From Hellea sp. (GTDB lineage Bacteria; Pseudomonadota; Alphaproteobacteria; Caulobacterales; Maricaulaceae), in assembly GCA_020631215.1 (NCBI GenBank), contig JAHDHS010000006.1, forward strand, positions 1 to 64,000: DNA of 64,000 nt, in the 5' to 3' direction. The position numbers and the translations under genes are program-made. This document shows, piece by piece, positions 16,838 through 25,530 of the stretch. Within the stretch, counting starts at the first letter, position 1; each line of letters begins with the position of its first letter. The notes under the pieces were generated by a model. It did no database searches, was not told the origin of the DNA, and worked only from the letters and a program-made list of their open reading frames with translations.

Positions 16838-18586
16838 CTAACTCTGCAAGCCTTTAAGCTTGGCGTAAACGCCGCCGCGTTTTTTGGAGAGCGAGGCATG
16901 TGTTCCGGTCTCAACGACTGCGCCTTTATCAAGCACATAAATCTTATCAGCTTTCTGTATGGTGGAAAGGCGGTGGGCGATGACGATGGTCGTGCGGCCT
17001 TCGGTGAGTTTTTCCAGCGCGGACTGAACCTTGGCTTCGGACTCAGCGTCCAGAGCCGATGTCGCTTCATCCAGCAGCAAGATAGGCGCGTCGCGTAAGA
17101 TCGCGCGGGCAATGGACAATCGCTGTTTCTGTCCGCCAGACAGGCCCGCCCCGTCTTCGCCCAAAACCGTGTCATAACCCTCGGGCAGGGCCGTGATAAA
17201 ACCATGGGCATCGGCGGCCTTCGCGGCGGCCTCTATGGCGTCGCGATCCGCTGATAAATCACCAAGGCCGATATTATCCGCAATGCTCATATGAAACAGC
17301 GTCACATCCTGCGAGACGAGGGCAATGTTGCGCCGCAAACTTTCCAAGGTCAGGCCGCGAATATTCTGTCCGTCAATCGTGATTTGCCCCGTCTGCGCGT
17401 CATAGAGGCGGGGGATTAAATTGATTATGGTCGATTTCCCTCCGCCCGACGGGCCCACAAGCGCGATGGTTTGGCCGGCTTTCGCATCGAGTGACACATC
17501 GCGCAGAGCCGGGCTGCCATCTTCATAGGTAAAGCTGACATTATTTAAGGCGACATCGCCTTTCGCCCGCCCCACAGTGGTTGCGCCGGGTTCATCTTTT
17601 ATTTCCCCGCGCTGATCCATCACATCAAAGATTCGCGATAGGGCCGACAGGCCTTCCTGTATAGCGTTATTGAGTGTGCCCAGTGCCCGCAAACGGGGTG
17701 AAAGCGTGAAGACGCCAACCAGCACAGCCGCCACCGCACCGGGCGTCGTGACATCTTTGGAGATTTGCCAAAATCCGAATGTGAAAATCCCCGCCAATGC
17801 TAATCCTGCGATAAAGGTCAAAATGGGCTCGACCCAAGCCTGTTGGGTGACGAGTTTTAGAAAGAGCCGAATGCGCTCATCAAACTCACGCCCAAGACGC
17901 TCATCCTCATGCGCTTCAAGGCCATAAGTTTTAATCAGCTGCGCGCCCGAAAAACTCTCTTTCAAATCACTGGTCAGCTTGCCTGTATGGGCCTGCACCT
18001 CAGCGGCGCTGCCGCGTAGTTTTTTGGAAAGCTCCACAATTGGCCACATAGCCAGCAAAAACACAGCCAGAACCAAGGTGAGCTGCCAATTATAATATAG
18101 CATGGCCCCGATGGTGAAGATCACCGTCAAAACATCTTTAATCAGATTGGACAGCACACGAATCAGCGCGTCAGAAACCACTTTCACATCAAAGGTGAAT
18201 TTGGAAATCAGATTGCCGGTCGTATCGCGCGCGAAGCTGGCATAGTCAGATTCATGGGCGGATCGCAGCATTTGTTTCTGCATTTTCGCAACGGTGTTCA
18301 GCGCCAAGGCATTGGCCAAAATTCGCTGAAAGAAATCCGATGCCCCTGTGATCAAAGCCACGCCCAATAAAACCGGAATGATAATCTTGGCATATTGCAG
18401 GGCCTCAGCATTGGCCGTGCCCGGCTTTAGGTTTTCGGTGGCATCAATGATGATCTGGACAACATAGAGCAGACCGGCCGTTGCCGCTGCGAAAAGCGCC
18501 ATAAAAAACAGGGCCAGTATGAACCGGCCCTTTTGCGGCCAGATATAATCACGCCACAGGCGGGATATTCTCTGGCGGTCCGTCAT
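16838..18586 (-). CDS. ABC transporter, MsbA-like lipid A/lipid flippase (fused TMD-NBD)
   Basis: This 582-residue half-transporter has six predicted helices (about 20-300) and a C-terminal ATPase domain. The nucleotide domain shows Walker A GPSGGGKST, signature LSGGQKQR, Walker B ILLLDEATSALD and the switch His in IVIAHRLSTI. Its place between the IMPase/DUF4170 gene and the Kdo/lipid A genes supports a role in flipping lipid A or a related lipid. A general multidrug or other lipid exporter is the alternative. It begins 14 bp after the upstream gene and ends against the phosphatase gene. Confidence 0.88.
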   Translation of the reverse strand: MTDRQRISRLWRDYIWPQKGRFILALFFMALFAAATAGLLYVVQIIIDATENLKPGTANAEALQYAKIIIPVLLGVALITGASDFFQRILANALALNTVAKMQKQMLRSAHESDYASFARDTTGNLISKFTFDVKVVSDALIRVLSNLIKDVLTVIFTIGAMLYYNWQLTLVLAVFLLAMWPIVELSKKLRGSAAEVQAHTGKLTSDLKESFSGAQLIKTYGLEAHEDERLGREFDERIRLFLKLVTQQAWVEPILTFIAGLALAGIFTFGFWQISKDVTTPGAVAAVLVGVFTLSPRLRALGTLNNAIQEGLSALSRIFDVMDQRGEIKDEPGATTVGRAKGDVALNNVSFTYEDGSPALRDVSLDAKAGQTIALVGPSGGGKSTIINLIPRLYDAQTGQITIDGQNIRGLTLESLRRNIALVSQDVTLFHMSIADNIGLGDLSADRDAIEAAAKAADAHGFITALPEGYDTVLGEDGAGLSGGQKQRLSIARAILRDAPILLLDEATSALDAESEAKVQSALEKLTEGRTTIVIAHRLSTIQKADKIYVLDKGAVVETGTHASLSKKRGGVYAKLKGLQS

Positions 18587-18600
18587 ATAGGGTTCAGACC

Positions 18601-19698
18601 CTAACCGATGATTCCATCTTTGTCTGGGTCGATCAATTCATGGGCATGCAGCACGAAATAACGCATATGGGCATTATCAACTGTGCGCTGTGCCGCGGAT
18701 TTCCAAGCGGCTTTTGCGTCTTCAAAATTGGCAAAGGCACCAACAAAGTCCACCTCTTTCAAATTTTTGAACGCTGTTTTGTTCGGGTCGATTAATTCCC
18801 CGCCGATGACGAGGTGAAGTAATTGTATCTCTTCGCGGTCTGACATAGTGGTCCCCAAATGTTTAAAATCGCGGCGCTTATCGTCACTTTTGACGAATTG
18901 CGCAAGAATTGGTTTCACTTGGGCTAATAACAAAGCATGCAGGTGCGGGCCAGCACAAATCACGCCAAGTCCGGAGGTTGTCGGCCCGTCAAATTCCGGG
19001 GCTTCGCCACGTAAATTTGTGACCTTTGCGCCTGCCTCATGTGCGATAAGGGCAGCCGCAGCCACATCCCAATCAGATTTGGGCGTGAAGGCAAGTGCAG
19101 CATCGGCCTGTCCGCTGGCAACCAATACCATCCGATAAGCCATGGAGTTCACGACGTGGCAATTCATATCGGGAAAGCCTGAGCGGCGGAACTTTCGCGG
19201 ATAGCCGATCATGGTGATGCCTTCAATCTGATCCGAATCGCGGGCTTGTATTGGCTTGCCGTTCAATGTCGCCCCGCCGCCGAGCGAGGCTGCGTAAAAT
19301 TCATCCTTTAAAGGGTTGAAGACGACTCCGGCCACAGGCTGGCCGTCTTCGATCACGGCGACTGAGACCGCGAAATTAGGCGTGCGGTCGATAAAGGCGC
19401 GCGTGCCGTCGATCGGATCGACCACAAAGCTGCGCGGGCAGGCATGACGGGAATGGTCATCCTTGGTTTCTTCGGAGAGCCAGCCATAGCCGGGTCTGGC
19501 GGTGCGTAAGGTTTTAGCGAGATAATCATTCACCGCGATGTCGGCATCTGTGACAGGCGAGTTATCCGCCTTGTCCCAGGCCTCGGATTGATTGGCGTCG
19601 AAGGCGGCTTTGGCGATTTGCCCGGCCGTGCGAACGGCCTCTGAAATCAGGGCCAAATCCTCGGCGGCGGGGACGCAAATCTCATTAGCTTCCGGCAA
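18601..19698 (-). CDS. Inositol monophosphatase/CysQ-like phosphatase fused to DUF4170
   Basis: The first ~275 residues are an FIG superfamily phosphatase: metal-binding WLSEETKDD, the hallmark DPIDGTRAF and the later SDWDVAAAALIAHEAGA. The last ~80 residues (from QLLHLVIGGEL to HELIDPD) match DUF4170, normally a separate neighbouring gene in alphaproteobacteria. A potential internal ATG at 18846, preceded by GGGGA, could make the small protein alone. The start is uncertain: a TTG at 19698 with AAGGG 8 nt upstream is preferred over the TTG at 19746, which would overlap pmbA by 62 bp. Candidate substrates are PAP or inositol phosphates. Confidence 0.85.
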   Translation of the reverse strand: MPEANEICVPAAEDLALISEAVRTAGQIAKAAFDANQSEAWDKADNSPVTDADIAVNDYLAKTLRTARPGYGWLSEETKDDHSRHACPRSFVVDPIDGTRAFIDRTPNFAVSVAVIEDGQPVAGVVFNPLKDEFYAASLGGGATLNGKPIQARDSDQIEGITMIGYPRKFRRSGFPDMNCHVVNSMAYRMVLVASGQADAALAFTPKSDWDVAAAALIAHEAGAKVTNLRGEAPEFDGPTTSGLGVICAGPHLHALLLAQVKPILAQFVKSDDKRRDFKHLGTTMSDREEIQLLHLVIGGELIDPNKTAFKNLKEVDFVGAFANFEDAKAAWKSAAQRTVDNAHMRYFVLHAHELIDPDKDGIIG

Positions 19699-21049
19699 GG
19701 GTAAGCCCTTCGCATAGGATTGACGGTGCGACTGTAGCGCGGTCAAAGATCAGATCATTGGCAGGCTCAAGTGTTTTGAAAACCTCGATCAGGTTTCCGG
19801 CAATGGTGACTTCGGTCACAGGATGTCCAATTTGGCCTTGATCAATATGATATCCCGCCACGCCGACAGAATAATCACCTGTATTGGCGTTCAGGGACGG
19901 GCCGAACATTTCTGTGATCAGCAGGCCGTGAGTGACATCCGACATAAGCTGCTCGGGCGTTTTTTCGCCTGCCGTCATATAGGTGTTGGTCGCGCTGACG
20001 CCGGGCGGGCTGGACAGGCCGCGGCGGGCATGGCCGCTTGATTGCAGGCCTAATTGTCTGGCGCTGGATGTGTTCATCAGCCAGCTTTGCAAGGTGCCGT
20101 CCTTGATCAAAGGCGTGACCTGCGCGCGCAAGCCTTCGCCGTCAAAGGGGCGGGAGGCATGACCGCGTTGGCGCATTGGGTCGTCGGTGATTTGAATGTG
20201 GCCGGCGAAAATGGGCTCTCCCATTTTGTCTTTTAAGAAGGAGACCTGCCGCGCGATGGACGGCCCGCTAATGGCGGAAAGGAACGCGCTGACCAATCTT
20301 TGTGAGACGCGGCGATCAAAGATGATGGGCATGGCGGAGGAGGGCAGCTGTTTCGCGCCGAGACGCGCCACTGTGCGCTCTCCCGCCAATCGGCCGACGG
20401 CTTCGGGGCTGCGCAGATCGGCAAGGAAACGTTGACTGTCATGGTCGAAATCCCGCTCCATCGCGCCGTCTTTTTCAGCAATCGCGGCGACCGACAGGCC
20501 GAAATTAGAGGACTCCCAGCCTCCGGCAAAGCCGCCGCTGGTCATGAAATAATTGGCAGAGGTGGAGGCACTGGCGGACGCGCCTTCGGCTTGCGCAACG
20601 CCTTTAATGGCGATGGCCGCGGCTTCGACCTCAAGTGCGCGCTGTTGCAGCTGCGCAGGTGACAGATATGTGCCGTCAAACAGCTCCAGCCCGCTGCCAT
20701 CTCTGACGGCGGATAAATCCCCGGTCTCGGCTAGACCACAATAGGGATCTTCCGGCGCGAGCTTGGCCATTGCGACCGCCCGTTCTGCCAGCGCGTCGAT
20801 AGAGGCATCGGAAATGTCTGAACTGGACACACAGGCTTGCCGCTTGCCAACCATAACGCGCAAGCCGATATCGCGGCCTTCGGAGCTATCGATATCCTCC
20901 AAAGCGCCTTCGCGCACAGTGATCGCGGAAGAGCGGCCATGAATGACCAGCACGTCAGACGCGCTCGCCCCGTGATGTTTGGCAGCGGTTATCAAGGCCT
21001 TGGCCGTCGGCGCAAGGCTGGCAGATGTGATCGGATCAGACAGGGCCAT
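19685..21049 (-). CDS. pmbA: TldE/PmbA-family metallopeptidase subunit
   Basis: This 454-residue protein is the PmbA/TldE half of the TldD/TldE peptidase, which trims modified peptides such as microcins and CcdA. Family features include the N-terminal HGRSSAITVREGALEDIDSSE region, the GLRVMVGKRQACVSSSD stretch and, in the C-terminal half, RRGLSSPPGVSATNTYM and FGPSLNANTGDYSVGVAG. The metal-ligand HExxxH belongs to TldD and is absent here, as expected. It heads the phosphatase-MsbA series in the common alphaproteobacterial order pmbA-IMPase-DUF4170. It starts 2 bp after the MAPEG gene stop. Confidence 0.93.
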   Translation of the reverse strand: MALSDPITSASLAPTAKALITAAKHHGASASDVLVIHGRSSAITVREGALEDIDSSEGRDIGLRVMVGKRQACVSSSDISDASIDALAERAVAMAKLAPEDPYCGLAETGDLSAVRDGSGLELFDGTYLSPAQLQQRALEVEAAAIAIKGVAQAEGASASASTSANYFMTSGGFAGGWESSNFGLSVAAIAEKDGAMERDFDHDSQRFLADLRSPEAVGRLAGERTVARLGAKQLPSSAMPIIFDRRVSQRLVSAFLSAISGPSIARQVSFLKDKMGEPIFAGHIQITDDPMRQRGHASRPFDGEGLRAQVTPLIKDGTLQSWLMNTSSARQLGLQSSGHARRGLSSPPGVSATNTYMTAGEKTPEQLMSDVTHGLLITEMFGPSLNANTGDYSVGVAGYHIDQGQIGHPVTEVTIAGNLIEVFKTLEPANDLIFDRATVAPSILCEGLTLAGS

Positions 21050-21050
21050 A

Positions 21051-21452
21051 TTATGCCATATGAGTGAAAACGAGATAAAGCAGATAGGCGCCTTGGCCGA
21101 TATAAGTCAGCAGCGTTAAAAGCGCGCCAATCCCGCGCGGCTTGCCATTCGCGTTGGGCCCGGCCATGCCGATAGCGTGCAAAACGCGTCCGATGAAAAA
21201 CATCGCGCCGAAAATATGCAGCGCGATGGGCGATGCATTTAACATAGCCAGACCGATAAGACCCAATAGCGCCAGCGGTGCATTTTCTGTGAAATTGGCA
21301 TGGGCGCGTATGCGCGCGAGCAATCCCGCATCTCCGCCATCCCCAATGCTGACTTTCTTGCCCAGTCTTTGCGAACCAACCCGCAACATCAGCACAGGCG
21401 CGAGTAAGGTGTTCAGCGCGATATAGAGCGCCACAATTTGAAATAATGTCAT
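21051..21452 (-). CDS. MAPEG family membrane protein
   Basis: This 133-residue integral membrane protein has four predicted helices. The loop after helix 1 contains the MAPEG pattern RVGSQRLGKKVSIGDGG, and RIRAHANFTENAPLALL is the family's most conserved stretch (R-x-H-x-N-x2-E). The end reads FFIGRVLHAIGM with the conserved Arg. MAPEG enzymes conjugate glutathione or isomerise lipids; many bacterial members have no known substrate. It lies directly upstream of pmbA on the same strand and may be cotranscribed. Confidence 0.9.
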   Translation of the reverse strand: MTLFQIVALYIALNTLLAPVLMLRVGSQRLGKKVSIGDGGDAGLLARIRAHANFTENAPLALLGLIGLAMLNASPIALHIFGAMFFIGRVLHAIGMAGPNANGKPRGIGALLTLLTYIGQGAYLLYLVFTHMA

Positions 21453-21470
21453 GATTTTCCCCTTAGTATG

Positions 21471-22148
21471 TTAAACAGCCGCAGGCATGTCTTTGGCCTG
21501 CTGCATAGCGTTTATATGAGTTTCCACCGGCTGTGCACCCTGCACGGCAAATTGGCCGTTATAAATAAATGTTGGCACGCCCGAAATGCCCAGCCCTTTG
21601 AAGAACATGATTTCGTTTTGAACGTCGATCTTGTCATCATCGCGGGACAGCAATTCCGTGACCAGCTCTCCGTCCATGTCAATCTCTTCGGCTATGCGGG
21701 CCAGCACGCTGTGATCGCCAATATCTTCGCCGCGTTCCATATAGGCGGTAAAGAGCTGCTCCGCGCAGGGCCCGCCTAAATCCTGCCCCTGCGCCCAGCG
21801 CATTAGGCGATGCGCGGAAAGCGTGTTCGGGCGGCGTTTAATCGCTTTGAAGTCAAAGGCAACTCCGGCCTCCGGCCCGGCGGCCTCTAAATGGTCCCGC
21901 ATGGCCTTAAACTTATCATTCGGCCCGTCGCCGAATTTCTGTGTCATATAGGCCTTATAATCCGCCCCTTCATCCGGAACGGTGGGGTCGAGCATATAGG
22001 GCCGAAAAGACAGATTAACGGGCGTCTTGGCTTGTTTTTCCGCTTTCAAGAACAGCTTATAGCCCAGCCAGCACCAAGGACAGACAAAGTCTGATACCAT
22101 GTCGACTTCAACGGGCTGGATTGCAGGTTTTTTGGATTTTTTCGCCAT
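21471..22148 (-). CDS. DsbA-family oxidoreductase, FrnE/HCCA isomerase-like
   Basis: This 225-residue cytoplasmic protein of the DsbA superfamily carries a CPWC redox motif in SDFVCPWCWLGY near residue 22. The helical insertion and the thioredoxin-like closing segment GISGVPTFIYNGQFAVQGAQP (cis-Pro in GVPTF) fit FrnE-type proteins. No signal peptide is seen, unlike periplasmic DsbA. FrnE-like proteins are linked to oxidative and radiation stress, but function here is inferred. It begins 18 bp upstream of the MAPEG gene on the same strand. Confidence 0.88.
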   Translation of the reverse strand: MAKKSKKPAIQPVEVDMVSDFVCPWCWLGYKLFLKAEKQAKTPVNLSFRPYMLDPTVPDEGADYKAYMTQKFGDGPNDKFKAMRDHLEAAGPEAGVAFDFKAIKRRPNTLSAHRLMRWAQGQDLGGPCAEQLFTAYMERGEDIGDHSVLARIAEEIDMDGELVTELLSRDDDKIDVQNEIMFFKGLGISGVPTFIYNGQFAVQGAQPVETHINAMQQAKDMPAAV

Positions 22149-22199
22149 AGGGCCGCATAGCGCCCCAAAGCCCTAATGTCTAAATCTAATTGCTATTCT

Positions 22200-22655
22200 C
22201 TAATTGCTGTTCAGGGCGGTAAAATAGGCATTGGCCTCGGCGCAGCGATTTTGAAAATTACTAGCGCTTGTCAGCTTGCCAGTATAGCTGGACAAACGGC
22301 CGATTTCCTCATCCTCATAGCCCTGCTGCATCAGGGTCAGACGCAGCGCGCTTTGTTCCTGCGGGGCAGGGCGGGCAAAGATCTGACTGGCAAGGCGGTA
22401 TTCGCGCAAGGACAGCTCATATTTCAAAACCCGCGTAACACACAGACATTCGGTTTTGTCGCGACCGCCCTCTATGCAGCTATTGGTCAAGGACAAATCC
22501 TGCTGAAAGGTCGGCTGATCCCTGGCTTCGGCCAAATCATCCTCGACCTGCCGCGTCGCCGCCTGCGCCACGGATTCAGAAGAGTTGACCAGGCCCGCAT
22601 CAATCAAGCCAATGAAAATTAAAACTGGAAACAATCCCACAATTGCTTTCGACAT
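22200..22655 (-). CDS. Hypothetical exported protein
   Basis: This 151-residue protein is not recognised. A hydrophobic N-terminus (about residues 5-21, IVGLFPVLIFIGLIDAGL) looks like a signal peptide or anchor. The rest is helical and polar, with four cysteines (SCIEGG, ECLC, NRCAEA) that could form two disulfides in the periplasm. It lies between the DsbA-like and MarR genes on the same strand, with gaps of about 50 and 90 bp, so cotranscription is uncertain. Confidence 0.55.
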   Translation of the reverse strand: MSKAIVGLFPVLIFIGLIDAGLVNSSESVAQAATRQVEDDLAEARDQPTFQQDLSLTNSCIEGGRDKTECLCVTRVLKYELSLREYRLASQIFARPAPQEQSALRLTLMQQGYEDEEIGRLSSYTGKLTSASNFQNRCAEANAYFTALNSN

Positions 22656-22747
22656 CTTGTACCTCCGCCGTTAAGCTTTGGTAACATGCGCGTAAGGATG
22701 TGAATTGTGACTTTCGTCACGCAATCTCTGTCATTTTTGACCAAATC

Positions 22748-23197
22748 TTACTTTTTTGGCGATTTTTGGGTGTTTTCCAGGGCCCGCGTGAAGAATTTGA
22801 AGACAATATCCAGATCAGATTCGCTCAGGCCCTTGGCTAGAGATGTGTTGAAATCCCGAAATACATCCATCACGGCCTCGCGTTTGGCCCACCCGGCATC
22901 GGTTAAGTTGACGGTGCGCGTGCGCCGATCGCCATAGGATTTCTTGCGTTCAAGCAAACCCGCCGCAATCATCCGGTCAACCAAGCCTGAAATGGCGGCG
23001 TTTTTCCGCCCCGTGCCCTCCGCCAGTTCCGTCAGGCTGCACCCGTCATGATAGCCCAGATAGACCAGAACCGCAGCCTGCGCGGTGCTGACATTCGCGC
23101 CTCTGGACAGCTCCGCCTCGGCCCGCTGGGAGAGCTTCATATGCGCCCGGTCCATCAGGAAGAAAAGACGGCGGTCAACGGTGCGGGCTATGGCCAT
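22748..23197 (-). CDS. MarR-family transcriptional regulator
   Basis: This is a roughly 149-residue winged-helix regulator. The DNA-binding core runs from TAQAAVLVYLGYHDGCSLTELAEGTGRKNAAISGLVDRMIAAGLLERKKSYGDRRTR (split here: helix 3 is NAAISGLVDRM, the wing is GDRRTRTVNLTDAG). The N- and C-terminal helices form the dimer interface. The start at 23197 is preferred because AAAGGA lies 7 nt upstream; an in-frame ATG at 23230 lacks a site. A structured RNA with a terminator precedes it, so expression may involve attenuation. The effector and target genes are unknown. Confidence 0.85.
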   Translation of the reverse strand: MAIARTVDRRLFFLMDRAHMKLSQRAEAELSRGANVSTAQAAVLVYLGYHDGCSLTELAEGTGRKNAAISGLVDRMIAAGLLERKKSYGDRRTRTVNLTDAGWAKREAVMDVFRDFNTSLAKGLSESDLDIVFKFFTRALENTQKSPKK

Positions 23198-23360
23198 GGG
23201 TTTTCCTTTCGTATCCGAAGGATGTGGCATGAATAAAAGCGGGATAAAACCCCGAAAGGACTAAGGTTGAAAGATGAAATAGATGGGGTGAGCTTTGGAA
23301 GCCTAAGGCATCGCCGCGATCCTCGCTGCGCGAGGCAGACCCAATTGGGTCGCGTCGATG

Positions 23361-23395
23361 GAAATAAAAACCCCCACCACAGTATGGCGGGGGTT
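23361..23395 (-). terminator. Intrinsic terminator upstream of marR
   Basis: Reading the minus strand, AACCCCCGCCA, a TACTG loop and TGGTGGGGGTT form an 11-bp stem with one G-U pair, followed by TTTTATTT. The stem is fully paired on this strand but has an A/C mismatch on the other, so the minus strand is the likely direction. It lies about 165 bp before the MarR start codon. Confidence 0.7.
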
Positions 23396-23486
23396 CTTTT
23401 TGAAGTTTGGGTCTCACCAATCGCAATGATCGGTTTCATTAATAGATAGCTTAATTACCCAATTTCGCTTTTACGAAAGGGCTGAT

Positions 23487-23525
23487 CTAACAGCTTTGGG
23501 CAGACCCCTCAAAACAGATAAACAA
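23487..23525 (-). CDS. Putative 12-residue leader peptide
   Basis: The frame starts with TTG and encodes MFICFEGSAQSC before a TAG stop. A perfect AAAGGAGG Shine-Dalgarno lies 6 nt upstream, unusually strong for such a short frame. The ribosome-binding site forms part of an 11-bp stem that encloses the whole frame. The peptide has two Cys and two Phe codons but no run of one amino acid. It may sense translation rate for a downstream terminator; it could also be spurious. Confidence 0.35.
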   Translation of the reverse strand: MFICFEGSAQSC

Positions 23526-23688
23526 AATCAACCTCCTTTCGTAAATGCGGCCCCACTATGGGACGGCTAGTGATACAAAATATGTGGCGTTGATTTGCCG
23601 ATTTGGCAAGCCCCAAAATTTTATGAAATTTGGTCTGATGTTAAGGCAATGATAACCCTGACTATCCTAGCCTTATGGGCCAGCAAAA

Positions 23689-24195
23689 TTAAGCCGGAAC
23701 GAAATCCAAAGCCACGCCATTATTACAATAACGCAGTCCCGTCGGGGCCGGGCCGTCATTAAAGACATGACCCTGATGCCCGCCGCAGCGAATGCAGTGA
23801 TATTCCGTCCGCTTCATGAACAGCTTTTTATCGACCTTGGTGCCGACCGCGCCGTCAATGACGTCAAAGAAACTCGGCCAGCCTGTGCCGCTTTCATATT
23901 TCGTATCGGATTTAAACAGCGGCAAAGCGCAACCGGCACAGACAAATGTGCCCTCGCGTTTTTCGTTATTCAGCGGAGACGTTCCCGCCCGCTCCGTGCC
24001 TTCTTGGCGCAACACGTAAAATTCCTGCTCGGTCAGGCGGTCTTTCCACTCGGCTTCGGGCAGGTTCGCCCAATTTGTATCGCTCATCTGTGTCTCCTTC
24101 ATCGTCTCTTTGGCCTCCGCCGGGCCGGATGTTTTGGCGCAAGCCGTAATCGCCAGCGCCGCTGCGCCGATTGATAAGTCCCGTCTGGTTAACAT
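23689..24195 (-). CDS. msrB: Peptide-methionine (R)-S-oxide reductase, exported
   Basis: This is a roughly 168-residue MsrB that repairs methionine-R-sulfoxide in proteins. The zinc site is formed by CAGC and CIRC, and the catalytic Cys is in LRYCNNGVAL. The N-terminus MLTRRDLSIG is a twin-arginine signal that also ends in a lipobox, ITAC (Cys19), so the enzyme probably sits in the periplasm as a Tat-exported lipoprotein. The start at 24195 has AGGAGG 5 nt upstream; the longer frame from 24252 would bury the signal. It is a single gene with no clear operon partner. Confidence 0.92.
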   Translation of the reverse strand: MLTRRDLSIGAAALAITACAKTSGPAEAKETMKETQMSDTNWANLPEAEWKDRLTEQEFYVLRQEGTERAGTSPLNNEKREGTFVCAGCALPLFKSDTKYESGTGWPSFFDVIDGAVGTKVDKKLFMKRTEYHCIRCGGHQGHVFNDGPAPTGLRYCNNGVALDFVPA

Positions 24196-24277
24196 GGAAA
24201 CCTCCTTTGTTTCATCAGAATATAGGAAGGATACGTCCCAAACCCCAGACACGTTGCATCACAAAGGGGTGATATGA

Positions 24278-25429
24278 TTAAGGTTGGCAAAATTTATTAT
24301 GAGGTTTTGGAAAGCATATTGGTTTAAATCTGCCAGATGATAAGTCTTCTTCAGTTAGGCCGCAATTTTCGTTCACCAGATAAAAACTCGTGCCGAGATT
24401 TGCTGGTATAACTAGACTGAAGATCAACAATATCGCCGCAACAGAGTTTGATTTGAACAACTTCAAACTTCGATGAGAATCTTTGGGGTTGAATCGAAAT
24501 ACTTGCCAACCAAACAAAAATACTGGGAAGGGAATCCAAAATAACAGTGAGACTAAATTAGCACTCATAGACCATTCAAATTGACTAGACCAATAGCCAC
24601 TGACGCTATGTAAGGACGGCCAGTCTCCCCATCGCAATTGCATAGCAATAAAGTTACAATCTGGATTTCTAAATGAATTGATACCCTCATATGAAATTGC
24701 GAGAAAAATAAAAATGACGCAAATTCCGTAACAAACCCCAACTCCTAACTTCACGCGCTTTCCAAATCGCCTTGCCGTGCTCTTAACCCCAATCATCGCG
24801 TCATCTTCGATGTCCTGACAGGCATAAATGGTGTCATATCCAATCGTCCAGAATATCAGACCTGCATAAAGGATGAGCACGGCGGGGCTGATCGTTCCCG
24901 TTTTTGCGGCATAGGCGACCAGCACCGCCCAGTTAAACGTCAGCCCCAGCCAGACTTGCGGCCACCACGTTATGCGCTTCATAAAGGGATAGGCCGCAAC
25001 CAACGGGATTGAGCACAGCGCAATCATCTGCGCCAGCCTTGGCAAGCAGAGCAGCACAATGAGCCCTACCCCGCATTGCGCAAACAGCCAGATCCAGGCC
25101 TGTTTGGTCGTGATGGTTCCGGCAGGCAAAGGCCGCAAGGCCGTGCGCTCGACCTTCGCGTCTAAATCCTGATCGACAATATCATTATAGGTACAGCCCG
25201 CCCCGCGCATGGCTATGGCGCCGATGAGGATCAACACTGCCCATTTCAGATCAGACGCCGCAAATCCGTGCGACAGGCTCGCAAAGGCGAGCCCGATCCA
25301 GCCGGGCAAAGCCAGAAGCCAATAGCCCACAGGCCGGTCCAGCCGCGAGAGCTGTAAAAAAGGCCGCCATTTTACGGGCGCTCGGTAAACCCAATGGCTC
25401 TTCTCGGCGTCTTTGATGACATCATTCAT
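24278..25429 (-). CDS. ubiA: 4-hydroxybenzoate polyprenyltransferase with unusual C-terminal half
   Basis: This is a roughly 383-residue integral membrane prenyltransferase of ubiquinone synthesis. The two Asp-rich prenyl-diphosphate sites are NDIVDQDLD and DIEDDAMIGVKSTA. The family is usually about 300 residues. Here an insertion of about 40 residues (around NPDCNFIAMQLRWGDW) follows helix 6, and about 45 residues are added after the last helix. The family segment WQVFRFNPKDSHRSLKLFKSN is kept between them. The DNA coding for the last third is clearly AT-richer than the rest. The start at 25429 is preferred over 25495. Activity is probably retained because both motifs are intact. Confidence 0.88.
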   Translation of the reverse strand: MNDVIKDAEKSHWVYRAPVKWRPFLQLSRLDRPVGYWLLALPGWIGLAFASLSHGFAASDLKWAVLILIGAIAMRGAGCTYNDIVDQDLDAKVERTALRPLPAGTITTKQAWIWLFAQCGVGLIVLLCLPRLAQMIALCSIPLVAAYPFMKRITWWPQVWLGLTFNWAVLVAYAAKTGTISPAVLILYAGLIFWTIGYDTIYACQDIEDDAMIGVKSTARRFGKRVKLGVGVCYGICVIFIFLAISYEGINSFRNPDCNFIAMQLRWGDWPSLHSVSGYWSSQFEWSMSANLVSLLFWIPFPVFLFGWQVFRFNPKDSHRSLKLFKSNSVAAILLIFSLVIPANLGTSFYLVNENCGLTEEDLSSGRFKPICFPKPHNKFCQP

Positions 25430-25530
25430 ATCCCCGCCTTGATAGCCTGACGGCGTATCTTGGCAAGGGCGTAAAATGACCGAAGGGCCGCGCATGTCGC
25501 GTTGCGAGGCAGAGCCCCGCCGAGCAAACT

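Larger units (their letters stand above)
23361..23560 (-). ncRNA. Candidate structured leader or small RNA with a hairpin-enclosed mini-ORF
   Basis: Within the ~490 bp gap upstream of marR, the minus strand carries three linked elements. TTTACGAAAGG and CCTTTCGTAAA (plus coordinates 23470-23480 and 23535-23545) form a perfect 11-bp stem. The loop contains AAAGGAGG (23539-23532), then after 6 nt a 12-codon frame starting TTG at 23525 and stopping at 23487. An intrinsic terminator follows at 23395-23361. GGGTCT in the mini-ORF can also pair with AGACCC just before the terminator. This could be an attenuator for marR or a terminated small RNA; ends are approximate. Confidence 0.4.

Noticed and set aside
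23188..23439. trp-leader-like peptide with Trp-Trp before a terminator
   Set aside because: The TGGTGG lies within the terminator stem itself, not ahead of it, there is no Trp gene downstream, and the frame runs on into the marR start.
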